Assembly (NCBI GenBank): GCA_035601815.1
Contig: DATNNN010000224.1
Coordinates: 1 to 7,645, forward strand
Length of the DNA: 7,645 nt
DNA from: DATNNN01 sp035601815
Lineage (GTDB): Bacteria; Pseudomonadota; Alphaproteobacteria; Rhizobiales; Xanthobacteraceae
Reading direction: 5' to 3'
A program made the position numbers and the translations under genes. Below, one piece after another: positions 6,980 to 7,645 of the stretch. Numbering within the stretch: position 1 is the first letter of the stretch; each line of letters opens with the position of its first letter. The notes below the pieces were generated by a model. That model was not told where the DNA came from. It ran no database searches and worked only from the letters and a program-made list of their open reading frames with translations.

Positions 6980-7645
6980 ATGCGCCTCGCGTCGCCTTTC
7001 GCGCTCATGCTCCTTCTCACCGCGCTGTTGGCCGCGGGCGGTCCGGCGTCGGCGCAGAACGTGGTTGCCATGGTCAACGGCGAACCGATCACCGGCCACG
7101 ACCTCGCCAGCCGCACGAAGCTCTTCCAGGGCGGCAACCAGAAGCCGCCGCCGCGCGAGCAAGTGCTCGAGGAGCTAATCAACGAGAAGATCAAGATCCA
7201 GCACGGCAAGCGCAACGACGTCAAGATAACCGACGTCGACGTCGAGCGGGCATTCGCGACGATGGCGCAACGCTCGAACCGCAGCGCCGCCGTGTTCACC
7301 GCGGCCCTGCAGCAGTCCGGCATCGATCCCAACACGCTGAAGCAGCGCTTGCGCGCCGAGCTGACGTGGCGCCAAGTGCTGCAGGCCACGGCACCCGGCG
7401 TGTTCCAGGTGCGCGACGCCGACGTGGTGGCGATCCTCACCGCGCGCGGCGAGCAGCCGCAGACCACCGCCGTGCAGTATTCGCTGCGCCAGATCGTCTT
7501 CGTGGTGGCGAAGGGCACGCCCGACGCGGCCAAGGCCGCCCGCCAGAAGGAGGCGGAGGGGCTGCGCGCACGCTTCACCAGCTGCGAGGAAGGCGTGCAG
7601 ATCGCCCGCGAATACCGCGAGGTGGTGATCAAGGACCCGGTGCGG
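6980..7645 (+). CDS. surA: Periplasmic chaperone SurA, N-terminal part (cut by right edge)
   Basis: The frame is open from ATG 6980 to the right edge (222 codons); alphaproteobacterial SurA-type proteins are usually around 300 residues, so the C-terminus is missing. SurA escorts unfolded barrel proteins, including LptD in E. coli, through the periplasm. A signal peptide covers residues 1-25 (hydrophobic core ALMLLLTALLAAG, cleavage after PASA). The mature protein opens QNVVAMVNGEPITGHDL, the hallmark start of SurA/PpiD-type chaperone domains. Helices with VLEELINEKIKIQHGKRN (about 62-79) follow, the usual SurA N-terminal pattern. A parvulin-like (PPIC) domain seems to start near residue 163 with QYSLRQIVFVVAKGTP. 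The His usually found at this point (HIL in active parvulins) is Gln here, so isomerase activity may be weak or absent. Position after lptD matches the conserved lptD-surA order; pdxA and rsmA are expected beyond the edge. Confidence 0.9.
   Translation, partial: MRLASPFALMLLLTALLAAGGPASAQNVVAMVNGEPITGHDLASRTKLFQGGNQKPPPREQVLEELINEKIKIQHGKRNDVKITDVDVERAFATMAQRSNRSAAVFTAALQQSGIDPNTLKQRLRAELTWRQVLQATAPGVFQVRDADVVAILTARGEQPQTTAVQYSLRQIVFVVAKGTPDAAKAARQKEAEGLRARFTSCEEGVQIAREYREVVIKDPVR

Noticed and set aside
6880..7632. 250-residue minus-strand frame opposite surA
   Set aside because: It is Ser/Arg/Ala-rich with no domain, and the opposite strand has a signal peptide and the SurA N-terminal motif.

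Overview
The window is GC-rich, densely coding chromosomal DNA. It looks like an alphaproteobacterium, most likely from the Hyphomicrobiales (Rhizobiales). The evidence is the style of the proteins (HolC opening MTEVHFYHLQRQPLEKALP, LptF opening MGRIARYIL, an LptD with a CEAC pair followed by EDPKRPLLWQVKA) and the gene order. No rRNA, tRNA, CRISPR array, insertion sequence or phage gene was seen. This is a core-genome, housekeeping region.

Layout. Two gene groups diverge from a 168-base intergenic region (2013-2180). Leftward, on the minus strand, are pepA (leucyl aminopeptidase), a small lipoprotein gene of unknown function, and holC (DNA polymerase III chi subunit, running off the left edge). 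They are packed with gaps of 2 and 6 bases, so they are probably one transcript. Rightward, on the plus strand, are lptF, lptG, lptD and surA (running off the right edge). lptF and lptG are 10 bases apart, and lptG and lptD overlap by one base. surA follows lptD after 92 bases, a gap that may hold its own promoter.

How the genes work together. LptF and LptG are the inner-membrane permease subunits of the ABC machine that extracts lipopolysaccharide from the inner membrane. LptD is the outer-membrane barrel that receives it at the cell surface. SurA is the periplasmic chaperone that helps fold outer-membrane barrels, and LptD is a known SurA client in E. coli. The rightward group is therefore an outer-membrane biogenesis unit. 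LptA, LptB, LptC and LptE are not in this window. The leftward genes have no evident mechanistic link to it, but pepA-holC facing away from lptFG is an ancient arrangement also found in E. coli.

Novelty. I did not find an undescribed system here. The least explained item is the 87-residue lipoprotein between pepA and holC. Smaller points are an imperfect palindrome over a possible surA promoter, the cysteine layout of LptD, and a non-canonical start of the SurA parvulin domain. The many other long open frames are shadows of these genes in GC-rich DNA.
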